NCBI GenBank assembly: GCA_039182715.1
Contig: JBCDBY010000279.1
Span: 1 to 6,202 of the forward strand
Direction: 5' to 3'
From: JBCDBY01 sp039182715
GTDB lineage: Bacteria; Planctomycetota; PLA2
Length of the DNA: 6,202 nucleotides
Shown here: in pieces, positions 5,366-6,202 of the stretch
How positions within the stretch are numbered: position 1 is the first letter of the stretch
Layout: the number at the start of each line of letters is the position of its first letter
Program-made: the position numbers and the translations under genes
Notes under the pieces: generated by a model
Seen by the model: only the letters and a program-made list of their open reading frames with translations
Told to the model about the DNA's origin: nothing
Database searches by the model: none

Positions 5366-6202
5366 TGCGGTCGGTCTTCCTGCTGCTCCTGTGTGCTGCA
5401 CCCGCCCGATCCGACGACGTCGAGAGTCTTCTGGCCGCCCTGGCGCGCGGGACTTCCGCGGAGCGCCGCGAGACCGTCGCGTCGCTGGCGGCTCAGGGCG
5501 CGCGCATCCGCCCGCAGATCCGGGCGGTGCTGCTGGAGGACAAGGACAAGCTGCGCCGCGCGGCGGCGGCGGACGTCGTGGGCGCAATGGGGAGCGCGGG
5601 CGTGCCGCTGCTGCCGGCGTTGCTGGACGCGGTGTTCGACGCGCAGCCCGAGCCCCGGCTCGCGGCGCTGCGCGCGATCGGGATTCTCGGTCTGGCGGCG
5701 CGCGCCGCTCGCCCGACTCTTGAAACCGTCGTGGTCCGTCGCGTAGGCGCGGAGCGCGATCTGGCGATGGCGGCCCTGCTCTCCGTCGCGCGCGACGACG
5801 CGAACGTCCTGCGTCACTGTCTGCACGAGGCGGGAGCCGCGCGACAGCGGGTTCGCACGCTTTCGCGGCTCGGGCCGGAGGGGGACGAGGCGCTCGCTGC
5901 CCTCGCGCGATCGCCTTCGCAGCTCGTGCGACGGCACACGCTGGAGGCGCTTCGACCGCGCCGCAAGGAGACGTGGACGGCGGCGGCGGTCCGGATCCTC
6001 GAAGAGCGCGCGGCGCGGGACGAGAGTGACCGCATCGTGCAGATCGCGGCGGAGGGTCTCGCCTCCGCGCGCGCCGAGGCGTCCATCCCCTTCGCGCGTC
6101 GGCACCTCGCGCACCGGCATGCGGCGGTGCGTGCCGCCTGCTGCGCCATCCTCGGGTCCCATCCGCCCCGCGACCAGGGCCGGGATGCGGTGCGCGGTCG
6201 CC
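5365..6202 (+). CDS. Secreted HEAT-repeat protein, paralogue 4, cut by the right edge
   Basis: The reading frame stays open from the ATG at 5365 to the window edge, giving 279 residues, about half the length of its paralogues. MRSVFLLLLCAAPARS is a short signal peptide with probable cleavage after A-R-S, then DDVESLLAALARGTSAERRE, matching the others at the mature N-terminus. RRAAAADVVGAMG (64-76), EPRLAALRAI (HEAT-like, from 96), LVRRHTLEAL, and PFARRHL (242-248) followed by RAACCAILG confirm the family. The distance from RRAAAADV to FARR is 179 residues, against 177 in paralogues 2 and 3, so it has a small net insertion. The region at about 120-190 is the most divergent of the set. Its start overlaps the paralogue 3 stop as TGATG. 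The truncation is due to the window edge; no stop or frameshift is seen. Confidence 0.92.
   Translation, partial: MRSVFLLLLCAAPARSDDVESLLAALARGTSAERRETVASLAAQGARIRPQIRAVLLEDKDKLRRAAAADVVGAMGSAGVPLLPALLDAVFDAQPEPRLAALRAIGILGLAARAARPTLETVVVRRVGAERDLAMAALLSVARDDANVLRHCLHEAGAARQRVRTLSRLGPEGDEALAALARSPSQLVRRHTLEALRPRRKETWTAAAVRILEERAARDESDRIVQIAAEGLASARAEASIPFARRHLAHRHAAVRAACCAILGSHPPRDQGRDAVRGR

Noticed and set aside
3725..5370. Transcription terminators or internal promoters at the gene junctions
   Set aside because: The genes overlap by 1-4 bases and I see no hairpin followed by a T-run, so one continuous transcript is more likely.
5143..6162. Minus-strand open frame opposite the end of paralogue 3 and the start of paralogue 4
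   Set aside because: It crosses the coupled gene junction and shows no domain; the plus strand encodes family motifs throughout.
481..6202. Phycobilin lyase activity suggested by PBS-lyase HEAT-like repeats
   Set aside because: These repeats occur in many proteins that have nothing to do with phycobilisomes. The proteins are exported, and no phycobiliprotein genes are nearby.

Overview
The window is high-GC DNA with strong G/C preference at third codon positions, almost fully coding. It holds one partial metabolic gene and a row of four related genes. The glycine C-acetyltransferase and the Sec-type signal peptides point to a bacterium, probably Gram-negative. Large secreted HEAT-repeat families are common in high-GC lineages such as Planctomycetota and Myxococcota. 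The sequence does not settle the phylum, so that placement is inference.

Layout: positions 1-392 (minus strand) are the first 130 codons of a kbl-type glycine C-acetyltransferase (threonine catabolism), cut by the left edge. Positions 393-480 are an 88-base divergent intergenic region. From 481 to the right edge run four co-directional plus-strand genes (481-2118, 2115-3737, 3737-5365, 5365-beyond 6202). They overlap by 4, 1 and 1 bases (ATGA, TAATG, TGATG), so they form one tightly packed, probably translationally coupled operon. No terminator or internal gap is visible, and the fourth gene is truncated by the edge, so the array may continue.

The four products are paralogues. Each begins with Met-Arg and a short signal peptide, followed by a conserved 'D-D-V-[DE]-x-L ... 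LARGTS-x-ERR' mature N-terminus and then an alpha-helical HEAT/PBS-lyase-like repeat solenoid. The three complete ones are 545, 540 and 542 residues. They are co-linear without net gaps over most of their length, apart from a 6-residue insertion in the first that comes from an 18-base tandem duplication. They have no recognisable catalytic motif and look like exported protein-binding scaffolds of unknown function.

The most striking DNA signal is a 117-base stretch that is 100% identical, silent positions included, between genes 1 and 2 (523-639 and 2157-2273). The flanking regions have diverged to about half identity at protein level. This points to recent gene conversion or segment exchange inside the array.
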